From: Tenrec ecaudatus
Lineage: Eukaryota; Chordata; Mammalia; Afrosoricida; Tenrecidae
Direction: 5' to 3'
Assembly (NCBI RefSeq): GCF_050624435.1
Contig: NC_134539.1
Coordinates: 148,715,525 to 148,779,524 of the forward strand
DNA length: 64,000 nucleotides
Under the pieces are notes generated by a model, which was not told where the DNA came from, did not search any database, and worked only from the letters and a program-made list of their open reading frames with translations. Positions 11,880 to 21,505 of the stretch are shown here, piece after piece. The position numbers and the translations under genes were made by a program. Position 1 is the first letter of the stretch; each line of letters starts with the position of its first letter.

Positions 11880-12700
11880 CACTGAGGTGGCTGGGTGAGT
11901 AGGTGCATTGTCGTGGTGGCAAAACCAGTCCTCCGTTGTGTCCCAAATCAGGCCTTTTTTTGTCACACACAGTTGTGCAATCTTTTCAGAACCTCTTAAT
12001 AGAAAGTTTGATGGACAGTCTGACCTGGTGGAATGAACTCCAAATGCACGATTCCCCCTCACATTGGAAAAAACCAAAACAAACAAACCAGCATCTTATT
12101 GATCTTTGATTTCATTTGATGAGCTTTTGGGGGGCGAGTTGATGATGATGTCTTCCATTTGTTTGATTGATGTTTGCTTTCGTGGTCCTAAGAATAGCGC
12201 CATGCCTTGTCACCAGTCATGACATCGGGGCCAAACAGTCTGGGTTGCTTTGGAGCTGTTAGTTCAAAGCACAGCCTGTTTCCGGTCAATGCTCCTTTCC
12301 CTGGTCAGTCAGAACCCAAGGCACACATTTCACAGCGACCTTTCTCACTCCCATCTTCTGTTAAAATTTGCTGCGCTGACCTCCAGGATAATCCAGATAA
12401 CATTATCTTCTCTTCAATAATCTGATGTTGGTCTTTCAGCACAAGTGCGTGGATTTTGTCAACATTTTCAACTGCTTGAGACCAGGAGTTGACGGAAATC
12501 CAGAACACGGTTTGTCATCAATCAAATTTCACCTTTTTTGAAAGGAGAAAACCACTCCTACACTTGAGTGTTTCCCATAGTGTTGTCCTTGTAAGCTATG
12601 TTCAACATCACAACTGTTTCTCTAGCATTTTTCCAAGCAGAAAACAAAATTTCACACTTGTGCACTGCTCTCTTAAATTGGCCATCACAAAAAATGAGGT
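11880..12700 (-). pseudogene. mariner transposase, decayed
   Basis: Reading the minus strand, an N-terminal helix-turn-helix piece is visible at 12305-12508 (residues VENVDKIHALVLKD and LSGLSWRSAQQILTEDG). Further on are a KRPDLGHNG piece and the third catalytic motif as HHDNAPTHPATSV, with HHDN at 11907-11918. In the family this Asp belongs to the DD34D triad. The middle catalytic region is scattered over several frames with stops, and the C-terminal part after the HHDN box is absent. The protein cannot be functional. The motif order leaves little doubt about the superfamily; the subfamily is not determined. Confidence 0.8.
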
Positions 12701-12866
12701 TTGAATGAAACTGATTTTACAAAAAAATTCACTATGACCAGAGAGAACCTTCCCAGGCAACGCTACTGGGTGCACTAACTCAGAGGGAGTTGCTTGGTCC
12801 TCACTTAGTGGGAAAAGTGTGTACTAAGAAAACTCCACCCAGCGGAGCTTTTTTCTGGGGGTATAC
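11880..12866 (-). mobile_element. mariner-type DNA transposon remnant
   Basis: A minus-strand Tc1/mariner element. Its 5' flank (higher coordinates, 12720-12866) carries the family-like leader 'agctccgctgggtggagttttc' and 'cacacttttcccactaagtgaggac' on the minus strand. The coding region follows toward lower coordinates and stops just after the HHDNAP box near 11880, so the transposase C-terminus and the 3' inverted repeat are missing. Mariners move by cut-and-paste at TA sites. No TA duplication could be identified. Confidence 0.8.
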
Positions 12867-13261
12867 ACTATATGTGTGTATACTATATACATACAGACAC
12901 ATATACACACTGTCTAGCAAAAAGGGTTGTTCTTTATACCAGTAGCCTACTATTGATCTATAAAGAAGGCTCCTCATCAGATTTTTTCGTCAGAACAATA
13001 AAGTGAAAATACCAAAAAATGTGGCTTGCTTACTTAGGATGTGTCTGTCTCCTAATGAATGAAGTATTATTAAAGTAAGGTGATAATAGTAACATACCAA
13101 CAAATAGAGATTCAGACAAATTAAATATACAGATGTGTGTAACAGATTTAATGGAATTCTTTGTCTAATTTTAATTTATTTTTAGCACATTGTATTTCAG
13201 AGTAAATATTAGTTACTATGTTTGCTGAAAATATACATCACCAAAAGTTTATACTGTTAGT
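12867..13261. other. AT-rich DNA with short TA/CA repeats
   Basis: A mixed (TA)/(CA) stretch lies at about 12864-12910 directly beside the mariner 5' end. No gene or further element is recognised before the retroviral fragment starts. Confidence 0.45.
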
Positions 13262-13282
13262 CTTTCTTCTAGCCATCCCCCA

Positions 13283-13600
13283 AAGGAACCTGCGGCCTTT
13301 CACAAGAGTGACTGTTCATTGGGGAAAGGAAATAATCGATGTTTTCAGGGATTGCTGGACACTGGCTCTGAACTGACACTACTTCCAGGAGACCCAAAGT
13401 GTTTCAAAGACACACCAGTCAGAGTGGGGCTTATGGAGGTCAAGTAATTGATGGAGTTTGGGCACAGGTATGCCTTGGCCCCTGGGCCCATCCTGTGGTT
13501 ATCTCCCCAGTTCCAGAATGCATCATTGGAATAGACATACTTAGTAACTGGCAAACTCCCCATATTGGAAACCTGAAATGTGGAATAGGGCTATCATGGT
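13283..13600 (+). pseudogene. ERV-L-like aspartic protease remnant
   Basis: The active-site motif reads LDTGSELT, with DTG codons at 13358-13366. A later block includes CIIGIDILSNWQTPHIG, which fits the flap and C-terminal part of a retroviral protease of this class. In an exogenous virus this enzyme cuts the Gag-Pol polyprotein. The frame shifts between the two blocks, so no enzyme is made. Confidence 0.75.
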
Positions 13601-14717
13601 AGGAAAGGCCAAGTGGGCACCATTAGAACTGCCATTGCCAAGGAAAATACTAAACCAAAAGCAATACCACATTCCTGGAGGGATTGCAGAGATTCGTGCC
13701 ACCATCAAAGACTTGAAGGATACAGGGGTGGTGATTCCTACCACATTCACATTTAACTCACCTATTTGGCCTGTAAAAAAAACCAACCAGATGGATCTTG
13801 AGGAATGACTGGATTATTGTAAACTTAACCAGGTGGTGACTCCAATTACAGCTGCCATCCAGATGTGATTTCATTCCTTGAGCAAATTAATACTTCTCCT
13901 GGCATTTGATAGGCAGCTATTGATCTGGCCAATGCCTTCTTCTCAATACCAGTCTCAAAGGACCACCAGAAGCAGTTTGCCTTCAGCTAGCAAGGGTCAA
14001 CAATACACTTTCCCAACTCCCCCCCCCAAGGGCACATCATTTCTTCAACCCTGTGCCTTAATTTAGTCCAAAGGGAGCTTGATCGCCTAGCTCTTCCACA
14101 GAATATCACAGTAGTCCATTATATTGGTGACATATTCTGATTGGACCCCCTAAGCAGGTTGTATCAAAGACCCTAGGTTCATTTGTACAACATCTGCGTG
14201 CAAGAGGTTGGGAAATCACCCCAACAAAGATTCAGGCACCCTCCACCTCAGTAAAATTTCTAGGGGGTCCAGTGAGGTGGGGCATGTTGAGACATTCCTA
14301 CTAAAGTGAAGAATAAGCTATTGCATCTGGTCCCCCAACAACTAAACAGGAGGCACAATGCCTAGTGGGCCTTTTTGGATTTGGGAGGCAACATATCCCT
14401 CATTTGGGTGTTCTACTTTGACATATTTATCAAGTGACAGGAAAGACCTCCAATTTTTAGTGGGGTGCAGGAAAAGAAAAGATTCTTCGGCCTGCATCGT
14501 GCTTTGCCACTGGGCCATATGATCCAGCTGAGTCAATGGTGCTAGAGGTGTCAGTTGTAGACAGAGATTCAATGTGGAATCTTTGGCAGGCCCCTATTGG
14601 TGAATCACAGTGCAGACCATTGGGGTTTTGCAATAAAGTCCTGCCATCCTCTGCAGACAACTAATCCCCTTTTGAAAAACAGCTGTTGGCCTGTTACGGA
14701 GCCCTTTGTTCTGCTGT
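13600..14717 (+). pseudogene. ERV-L-like reverse transcriptase / RNase H start, broken
   Basis: RT blocks are readable in several frames: the LPRKILNQKQYHIPGG start near 13630, a block ending VVIPTTFTFNSPIWPVKKTN, then '[18 protein letters not shown]'-type material in a shifted frame. The catalytic box at 14120-14131 reads YIGD rather than the expected YIDD, so the first catalytic Asp of the pair is replaced by Gly. The fragment ends in the connection to RNase H near 14717. Multiple stops (for example directly after the MDLEE block at 13808) confirm that it is a pseudogene. Confidence 0.78.
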
Positions 14718-14734
14718 GTAGACTAGCTGTTATA

Positions 14735-14818
14735 TTCCTTTGTGCTGAATATATATATTCATAAGTGTCCTGGTTTTGTTTCTCTAGAGAACCCTGTCTA
14801 ACACAACACACTACATTA
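14735..14818 (+). repeat. Repeat terminus 'ggttttgtttctctagagaaccc'
   Basis: A TA-rich stretch 'ctgaatatatatattcataagtgtcc' is followed by a 'ggttttgtttctctagagaa' box and 'ccctgtctaacacaacac'. A similar TA-rich run plus this box occurs near 25.0 kb and, more weakly, near 28.7 kb. I read it as the end of an interspersed repeat whose class I cannot name. Confidence 0.5.
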
Positions 14819-15951
14819 ATATATTGAAAAAATTCTAAATAATCTGTTTCTCAAAGAGATTTTGTATGTCAAGGGCCAGATCAAGTGTCTATACAATTCC
14901 AACTTCCAGTTAGTTTTTAAATCTGTGGTTTACTCTCCCTTTCGTTTTAAGTAAAAAAAATATGTATACACAAATGTGTACACACACACACACACACAAT
15001 TACTGCAGCTCTGTAAGATTGAATAGGCTTTCATAAGAAAGAGCAGCATCCAGTTTCTAAAGTTCTTTTTTATAATATATTCAAAAAATGACTTATTACC
15101 TGTCACTTACAAAAACACACATTTCCTCCAACGATGGGCATTTCATAAAACTGTCTCTATAAAATACTGAGCGTCCATATGCAGGCAATGTGTGAAATAG
15201 ACTTTAGAGATTTTGCCATGACTTTTAGTACATATTTTGGTGTTCCTTGCCAACTTTCCATTCTCTTTAGTGAAGATATTGTCTAAACTGTTAATGCAAA
15301 CTATGTTCAACATAGAATTTCAACCAGAACTATTTTCCCAAATATGGGATTTAAAGAGGAAAAGGTCAAAATATTCCAATCAATTGACGTACTTGATCTA
15401 ATTTATGCATCTTGGAGCTCAAAAATGTACGTCACTTGACTGTTTTCCATTTGTTTCTAGTGTGCTTTGGGATACGTTTATTAGAGCTTTTATAATATAA
15501 ATTAGAAGAAGAGAAAATCCATTTTGTGAGACAAATAACTGTTGCAGAATACTGTTTATTCAGAATCAATTTCAAATGCCTGGAAATTGAACTTGAAACA
15601 CTTTAAAGACAAATAGTCAAACCATTAATCCTTTCCATCTTGAAAGAGCAAAGAGTGACCCGAGATTGATAACATATAGAACTGTTTTAAGGAGTATAGA
15701 TCGTTCTTAAGGGTATGGTTAGTACTAGCTTCCCAGAGTTGATAAAAAAAATAAACCTGGTTCCTGGTTTACACAAAGCTAGAATAAAAATTTACCAAAT
15801 CTTTCCACTCCAATTGACATAATATATTTACAGTGAGTCTTCTCTGAGGTGGGTTTGGGGAGGGTAGCTAGTGAATAGAAATTAAAATTTCCATATGTTT
15901 GTGAAAGAACAGTATGTACTTCATAGGAAGACTGGTACGCTCTACTTACCA

Positions 15952-16000
<49 letters not shown>

Positions 16001-18168
16001 ATAACAAGAAAACAATATTTTAGAAAAGGAAAACAACAAATGCTGTAACTCACGTGAATATAGAACCACATTTTTTCTTGTTTTAAAAATGTATATAAGC
16101 CCAGGCCATTTTTAAATGTCTTTAAGGCTTTATGACTGTCTTTTTTGTTGGATGTGTTTGTTCATCTTTCTTAGGTTAAAAACTAATATCAACATACTTT
16201 TAACATCAGGTTTTATGCTATCTAGTCTAAAAACTTAAGGTTTTGGCTTTCATCCCTCAAGGAACATGGACTAACATATTTCCACTTTGGGGAACCCATG
16301 CCTTTTGGTCATTTCTTGGGGTGGATCGCGAAAGCGCATTGAATTGCCCAGCAGGAGAAATTAATGCATTGTGTTTCCACCCCATTTTAGTCACTTTTCT
16401 TTAGCCTCGTTGCTTCCAGTATTTCTCAGGCCTTGGAAAATGTTCTAAAATTGCTTGTGGTGATGATTGCACAACTTTTTTAATATGTTTACAACATGGG
16501 ACTTCATGGTATGTGGATGATAGATTAATAAAATCGTACAAACAAAATACCTAAAGATCTAATACCTAATGCAAAATATCTAACAACAAAGTACCTAATG
16601 ACACCTAATAACAAAAACAAATGAACATGGTTTTAGTTCAATAAGTTATATTTTAATTTTAGAAAATATAGAATTAGAATACTTTCCAAGATCTTTAACT
16701 TAATTTCAAATTAAAAAGTTACTTAGTGTTCTTGATAATTTGAAGTTTACAGTTTTTGCATCTGTGCCATAGAGAACAAACATTAGAATCTGCCGATGAG
16801 TGTTTATTACTGCCACGTAGAACTGTATAATGTATATAATTTGAAAGGCTTATAAAAATATATTTATTTGATATAGAGCCAGCTAAAAGTTTAATGGGTT
16901 AAAATATGAGAAATTTTCATGGATTTAAGATCAATTAGTAAAGAATTATTTCTCTCTGTTAAGATAATACTTTTGTCCCCTAAAATGAAGAGTTAGTTTA
17001 TTTTTTGTGTAATTTTCCTTCAAAGGCTAAGGTTAGGCTTCTCATTAGAATAAATTCATGAATTAAAACCACAGCTGAAAGGCTTAAAAATTAATAATAA
17101 TAAAAATCTATGGTTTTTACCTTGAATATGATTGGTATTAGCTATGATGAACTCCTGACAACTTTGAAACTATAGAAATCCACAAAGTTTGTTTATATTT
17201 TCTAAGAAGAAAAATACTGAGAGGAAAAAAAATATATTCATTGTGTTACAAGGCATATGCTAGTAAATAATAACAAGTGCCATTTTCCCTAATATTTACA
17301 TATCAATTATGTTTGCCTAATACTAAACGAGTGCATAATACTATATTGTAATCCTGTTATTTCAATTGCTACCTCTATTACAACTTCAGTTTTCTTTAAA
17401 GCATGGTATCATAAACCAACAATTCTAATAAATTCACTTTGTTCACCCAGCAAATATTTTTGTTATTGTACAGACATCTAGAGAACTGAAAATCTTATTC
17501 TATAATTGGTATATCCTAAATATTTAATATAAAGTCCCAAGATTATGAAAAGTGATGTTTACATCTCTTTCAAAACAAGGTTTAACATTATGCTTAGAGG
17601 TGTTCTAATCTAAAGGTTTTTTTAAGTTCTTTTTTATTTTAGTTGAACTTACTTGGTTTTACTGTACTCTTAGAATTAAATATTGCCAGGTTTTTAACTC
17701 TACAGTACTAAATATATGCACACAAAATAACATAAACCTTTTCTAGAAATATTACTGGTGTTCAATCTTCTATTTCCTAGATAGGAGGAGCCCCATTTTT
17801 CTTTTCCTCTTTCGTCTGAGATGCATTTCAATGGTGTAATCAGTTAAGTCCAATTTTTTACAGCACAAAAATAATTAGAAATTGTTCTAAAGCATGCCAA
17901 TTCTGATGAAATACACTAAAAATGTTTTAAGTGGATCTTCCTGTGAACTCTAAGAAAGAACTATCAAAAAGACCATGATAAAAGAATTAGTTCATCAAAA
18001 CTTAATGCCTTTCCAAGTCTATAAATACAACATCAATAATCTTTCATATGACACTTGACAATATTCTGCTGTTTAGAGAAAACTGTTATTAAGCACAAAT
18101 TATAATTCAAAAATTGACTTAAAGTCTCCTTAGGAGATGATGTCTATTAGACATCAACTAGAAGAGCT
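14819..18168. other. AT-rich gene-free stretch
   Basis: About 3.3 kb of AT-rich DNA with no retroviral, LINE or exon signal that I can recognise. It holds a short CA run at about 14979-14998 and the long CA run annotated separately. Open frames are few and short, and the one of 96 codons at 15779-16069 exists only because the CA repeat is free of stops. Confidence 0.5.
15953..15997. repeat. (CA)n microsatellite
   Basis: An uninterrupted run of about 22 CA units. Such long perfect runs are usually length-polymorphic. Confidence 0.95.
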
Positions 18169-18169
18169 G

Positions 18170-18322
18170 TTGAAACTTCAATGGAAGGTCCTCTACTTCC
18201 AGTGATTTTTTTCTGCTCTTGTACCAATTTACAGCCTCAGAAACCCACAAGAGCAGTTCTCCCCTGCCCTATAGCATTACTGTAAGTCAGAACTGAATCG
18301 AAGGAAATGAATTTTGAAATAT
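18170..18322 (+). mobile_element. AfroSINE, 5'-truncated
   Basis: Only the body and tail are clear: 'tacagcctcagaaacccacaagagcagttctcccctgccctatagcattactgtaagtcagaactgaatcgaagg'. The tRNA-like head is missing or too diverged. Confidence 0.65.
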
Positions 18323-18420
18323 ATGTATATCTATGATGTTAATATTGCACTGCATCACTCTTTATTGTTTCCTAGATTTTTGTGTGAGTTCGGGGTGGTC
18401 TCACTCAAGAACAGCCAGGT

Positions 18421-19480
18421 GTGGAGGGGAAATGTAATAGTGCCTCTTCTGTTTGGCTTCGTTTCCAGTGTACCCAGGATTCCCTAAGGGGCCCTGAAGC
18501 TGAAGGTTACTATACCCCCAGCCCCAGCACATCATCTTTGGACCCTGAACCTATAGACTCAGAGGCTGGAGAAGCTGGTGACCCTGCCAACGTCCTACCC
18601 TTAGTAGAGACAGCTGGGGAATTTGGTCCCAGGAAATTCACAGGCCTTTTACCCTAATTGAACTCAAGCTGATTAAAGGTGACCTGGGCAGTTACTCTGA
18701 CAAACCTGAACAGTACATAGGGAGTTTCCAGCACCTTACCCTCGCCTATCACTTGACTTGACTTGGAAGGATGTAAGCATCATCCTGGGACAAGCTATGA
18801 CAGACTTTGAGAAAGAATGAGTGCTAAAAGGTGTTTGCAGAGAGTTTACATGTGATGAATGATAGTTTGCAGAGAGTTTACGTGTCATGTTTGGTAAGTA
18901 CCCAATAGGAGAAACAGCTGTGCCTACTACTGACCCTACTTGAGATGATAGTGACCCCAAGGATGGGTGGGCACGGGAGCATTTTCTGGTGTGTATCACA
19001 AGTGGATGAAGTCACGCAGACAAAAGGCCATTAATTATGCCAAAGTGACAGCTATCCATCAGGGACCTGAGGAAAGCCCTAGGGGCTTCTTAGAGAGGTT
19101 CAAAGAGGCCCTGAGTGGTCACACGTGCTGTAGACGTAGATTCCTACCAAGAGCAAGCCTGGCTCAAGGAGAAATCTCTCACACAGGCTGTACCAGACAT
19201 CCGGGAAAGGCTCCAGAAGTTAGTGCAGAAGCCTGAAGGAGTTACCCCAGAAGAGATGGTCGCTGGTGCTACTGCCCCCCTTTCCAACAGAGAACAGGAG
19301 GGGGAGATTCAGGCTCAGGATGGAGATAAGGAAGGACATTGGGCATGCCCAGGTACTGGCCGCACTTGGTAACCTCTGCACATCAACTGCCTCCTGGGTT
19401 TCCCAGACTGGGGAACAAAGTGCCATGTGCTGTGTGTGTTCCGGGCCAGGCCACTGTGCATGGAGCTACCCTAACTAGAA
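18421..19480 (+). pseudogene. gamma-type gag remnant (matrix/pp12 region, capsid, knuckle)
   Basis: At 18421-18657 an open block is rich in Pro, Ser and Glu (YYTPSPSTSSLDPEPI), as in the linker before capsid. A block near 18667-18830 and another near 19000-19230 match gamma-type capsid: residues GPEESPRGFLERFKEAL and DSYQEQAWLKEKSLTQAVPD are visible, in two frames. A Cys-His stretch near 19425-19470 (MCCVCSGPGHCAW) looks like a worn CCHC knuckle. A tandem copy of 'gtttgcagagagtttac' at 18833-18890 and several frameshifts break the gene. The intact product would be the virion structural polyprotein. Confidence 0.75.
18833..18890. repeat. Short tandem duplication inside gag remnant
   Basis: The motif 'gtttgcagagagtttac' occurs twice, at about 18833 and 18871, each followed by 'gtg/gtg-t-atg'-like sequence. 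A local duplication after integration is the simplest reading. Confidence 0.75.
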
Positions 19481-19706
19481 TAGGCTTTCGATGGCCCTGC
19501 AACCACTGCCAACATACTGGCAGCTGGGCAGTCCTCTGAGCCATGGAAAATCACCAGGAGAGGAGGCGCTTGCAGGCCAGTGGGCAGCTGCTAATTGAAG
19601 ATTGGCCCAGCCCGGCCAGTGAAGCAGCAGGAGACTGCTGTTACAGGTCTGGAAGCTCAGGTGCACAATTGATGTGGCAGGAGGGTGAGTAAATTTCTTC
19701 TTAGAT

Positions 19707-19862
19707 CAGTGGTTTTCAACCTGTGGTTCGCGACCCAATTCATAATAGTAGCAAAATGACAGTGATGAAGTAGCAACGAAAATAATTTTATGGTTGGGGG
19801 TTCACCACAACATGAGGAACTATATTAAAGGGTTGTGGTATTAGGAAGGTTAAGAACCGCTG
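19707..19862 (-). mobile_element. SPIN-like hAT non-autonomous element (156 bp)
   Basis: The element starts cagtggttttcaacctg and ends aggttaagaaccgctg, an inverted pair. It is flanked by tcttagat (19699-19706) and tcctagat (19863-19870), an 8-bp target duplication with 7 matches, as expected of hAT transposons. The body contains 'attttgctactattatgaatt' and 'ccccaaccataaaattatttt' on the minus strand, shared with the copies at 20647 and 42025. It sits exactly at the protease active-site codon of the ERV. It carries no transposase and depended on one supplied in trans. The SPIN name is from recognition. Confidence 0.85.
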
Positions 19863-20010
19863 TCCTAGATACTGGGGCTGCGTAGCTCATCCTTACCTTC
19901 TTCCCTGGACCTGGGCACCATTCACAGGTGAAACCATTGCACCCAGACCCCTCCAAAGTGGAGCATACAGGCAAGTACCCCTGTGAGTCATTGGATGGTC
20001 TTAAGATGGT
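19863..20010 (+). pseudogene. gamma-type protease start, interrupted by SPIN
   Basis: Directly after the SPIN element the sequence codes for the retroviral aspartic protease motif DTGAA, with DTG at 19868-19876; the following codon is a stop (tag). The next readable residues (LTFFPGPG) fit the region after the active site. The Asp codon is part of the 8-bp target duplication, so it is present on both sides of the insertion. The frame is lost soon after and no reverse transcriptase follows. Confidence 0.65.
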
Positions 20011-20474
20011 GATTCACCCCAGACAAACAAGTGCTCCACAGAAAACCCTACGTCAGACCCAACACAGTCTTTAGGCCAGTAAATGCTTTTACTCAAATAC
20101 TTGTAGAAAGTAAATAGGTACCTATCCCTGTCAGTCTTAAGATTTCTTTTTTAAACTTCCTCAGACACTAACCCTCACATCCAAGAGCACTGCTATCTCA
20201 CACTTTATCCCTGCCATCCCTAAACTGGTCACCTGTTTTGTTTCTGCCACAAGTCCTCGGGTTACCAATGTCTCTGAGCCTGGTATGCCAACTCCAGCAT
20301 CACCAGCTCCTGGATGATCCCAGCCTCATCCTTTGTGGGTCCTGAGTGGACAACCCCTTCCAACAGAGGAGGAAGGGTGTGGACCCAAAGCCCCACATCT
20401 TGCCCCTTTATGACAATTGGAAACAGCTAGAGATGTCATTGCCATATACCCCAAAGATTTGGATCCATACTCCT
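20010..20474 (+). other. Unassigned internal part of the class I ERV
   Basis: This lies between the protease remnant and the polypurine tract. A stretch near 20395-20460 could be the very end of an envelope or pol frame (readable LPLYDNWKQLEMSLPYTP), but no defining env motif is seen. I leave it unassigned. Confidence 0.4.
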
Positions 20475-20486
20475 TCAGTGGGGAAA
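20475..20486 (+). promoter_or_regulatory. Polypurine tract before 3' LTR
   Basis: The run cagtggggaaa lies immediately before TGTGAGG. A purine run directly before the LTR's TG is where plus-strand DNA synthesis starts in retroviruses, so it fixes the LTR start at 20487. Confidence 0.6.
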
Positions 20487-21447
20487 TGTGAGGTAGCAAG
20501 AAGCAGGGACTAGGGGGTTGTCCCCCTCTGTGCTGGGAGGCCCTCCTACAGGAGGTTGGAAGAGAAGCGGGCGAGCCTCAGCCGGCCATAAAGACTACTG
20601 GGCATGCTCCAATTCACACCTGAACCAGGTGGCGATACACCTAGGTCCATGGTTCTCTGCCTTCCTCATGCCGCAACCCTTTAAGACAGTTCCTCATGTC
20701 ATGACCCCCAACCATTCAATTATTTTTGTTGGTACTTCATCACTGTCATTTTGCTACTGTTCTGAAAATTGAACATATTTAAAGCATAATGATTAATCAC
20801 CAAAACTATGTAATTATATATTGTGGAATATTTATTTCTAATTACAAGTAAATGTAATTTTGTCTGGAAGCATAATGTTGCATGGGTAACAGTCTTCATA
20901 CTGAGTACTCATATGTGGGTATATCTGCATGTGGGCAGACCCGCCTGAAGATGTATAGAGGAGCGGTGTGGTGTCTTAGTTCCTAAGACCAGGGGAAATA
21001 TGTGTTGTTAGAGCCCCCCTCCCAAAGGGGTCACAACCCACAGGTTGATAACTGCTGACCTAGGTGGTCCAAACTAGGCCCAGGTGGGTTTAATTCAGCC
21101 AGTGGGGTCAGCCATTACGTTGAACCACGTCTCCCAGCCAAAGGGCCCAAATACTGGGAACATGAGACTGCCTGCCCCCAACCCCTTTTTGTTTCATCTT
21201 GCTCACCTTCCTGCTCTGCCCTGCCTCATTCTCTCTGGCCTCAGGCTACCTACCACAGGTGGGTGTGCAGTCCCACAAGGTTGCCCATGTTCAGTGACTG
21301 TGTAACCTGAAACTTCTTCCATTCTTTGTAAAAACTCACTTGGATCACAAACCAGGTTTCACCGTGAATTCTTTCTCATGCAAAGCCAAGAATAGAGGTA
21401 TTTCCCATCTGAGAAACCTAACAAAACTTCCAAAGAAGTCTTTCAGG
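20487..21447 (+). repeat. Class I ERV LTR, interrupted by SPIN
   Basis: The LTR starts TGTGAGGTAGCAAG after the polypurine tract. Without the 411-bp SPIN insertion it is roughly 0.5 kb. A U5-like end is suggested by 'gtgaattctttctcatgcaaagccaag' at about 21362-21389, typical of gamma-type LTRs. The exact 3' edge is not clear; the CT-rich microsatellite at 21460 marks an upper bound. No second LTR was found. Confidence 0.55.
20647..21057 (+). mobile_element. SPIN-like hAT element (411 bp) with perfect 8-bp TSD
   Basis: The ends are ccatggttctctgccttcc and caggttgataactgctg, and the flanks are acctaggt (20639-20646) and acctaggt (21058-21065), a perfect 8-bp target duplication. It is longer than the other two copies, keeping an AT-rich internal part ('taattatatattgtggaatatttatttc') that they lack, so it represents a less-deleted version. 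No transposase frame is present. It lies within the ERV LTR. Confidence 0.87.
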
Positions 21448-21459
21448 AACTATCTATCC

Positions 21460-21505
21460 ATCCCATCTATCTATCTATCCATCTCTCTCTCTCTCTCTCT
21501 CTTAT
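21460..21505. repeat. (CTAT)n/(CT)n microsatellite
   Basis: Short CTAT and CCAT units pass into about ten CT units, then a TATA stretch. Confidence 0.85.

Larger units (their letters stand above)
13262..14717 (+). mobile_element. ERV-L-like (class III) retroviral pro-RT fragment
   Basis: An ancient endogenous retrovirus fragment in the order protease, reverse transcriptase, start of RNase H. It parallels the longer copy at 36.3-41.5 kb base for base over long stretches (for example 'ccaccagaagcagtttgccttcagc' against 'ccaccagaagtagtttgccttcagc' there). No LTR, gag, integrase or env is present next to it. Many stops and frameshifts show that it has long been inactive. Confidence 0.82.
18361..21447 (+). 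mobile_element. Class I (gamma-type) ERV remnant: gag-pro, gap, 3' LTR
   Basis: A + strand retroviral remnant with Gag capsid coding, a degenerate zinc knuckle, a protease start, an unassigned internal part and then a polypurine tract followed by one LTR. Reverse transcriptase and integrase are not seen; the distance from protease to LTR is only about 0.6 kb, so a large internal deletion has removed nearly all of pol and most or all of env. Two SPIN elements lie inside it (19707-19862 and 20647-21057). No 5' LTR is recognised. The right edge is approximate. Confidence 0.72.

Noticed and set aside
15779..16069. 96-codon open frame on the minus strand
   Set aside because: Its middle is a (CA)n run read as alternating Val-Cys; stop-free by composition, with no start context or domain.
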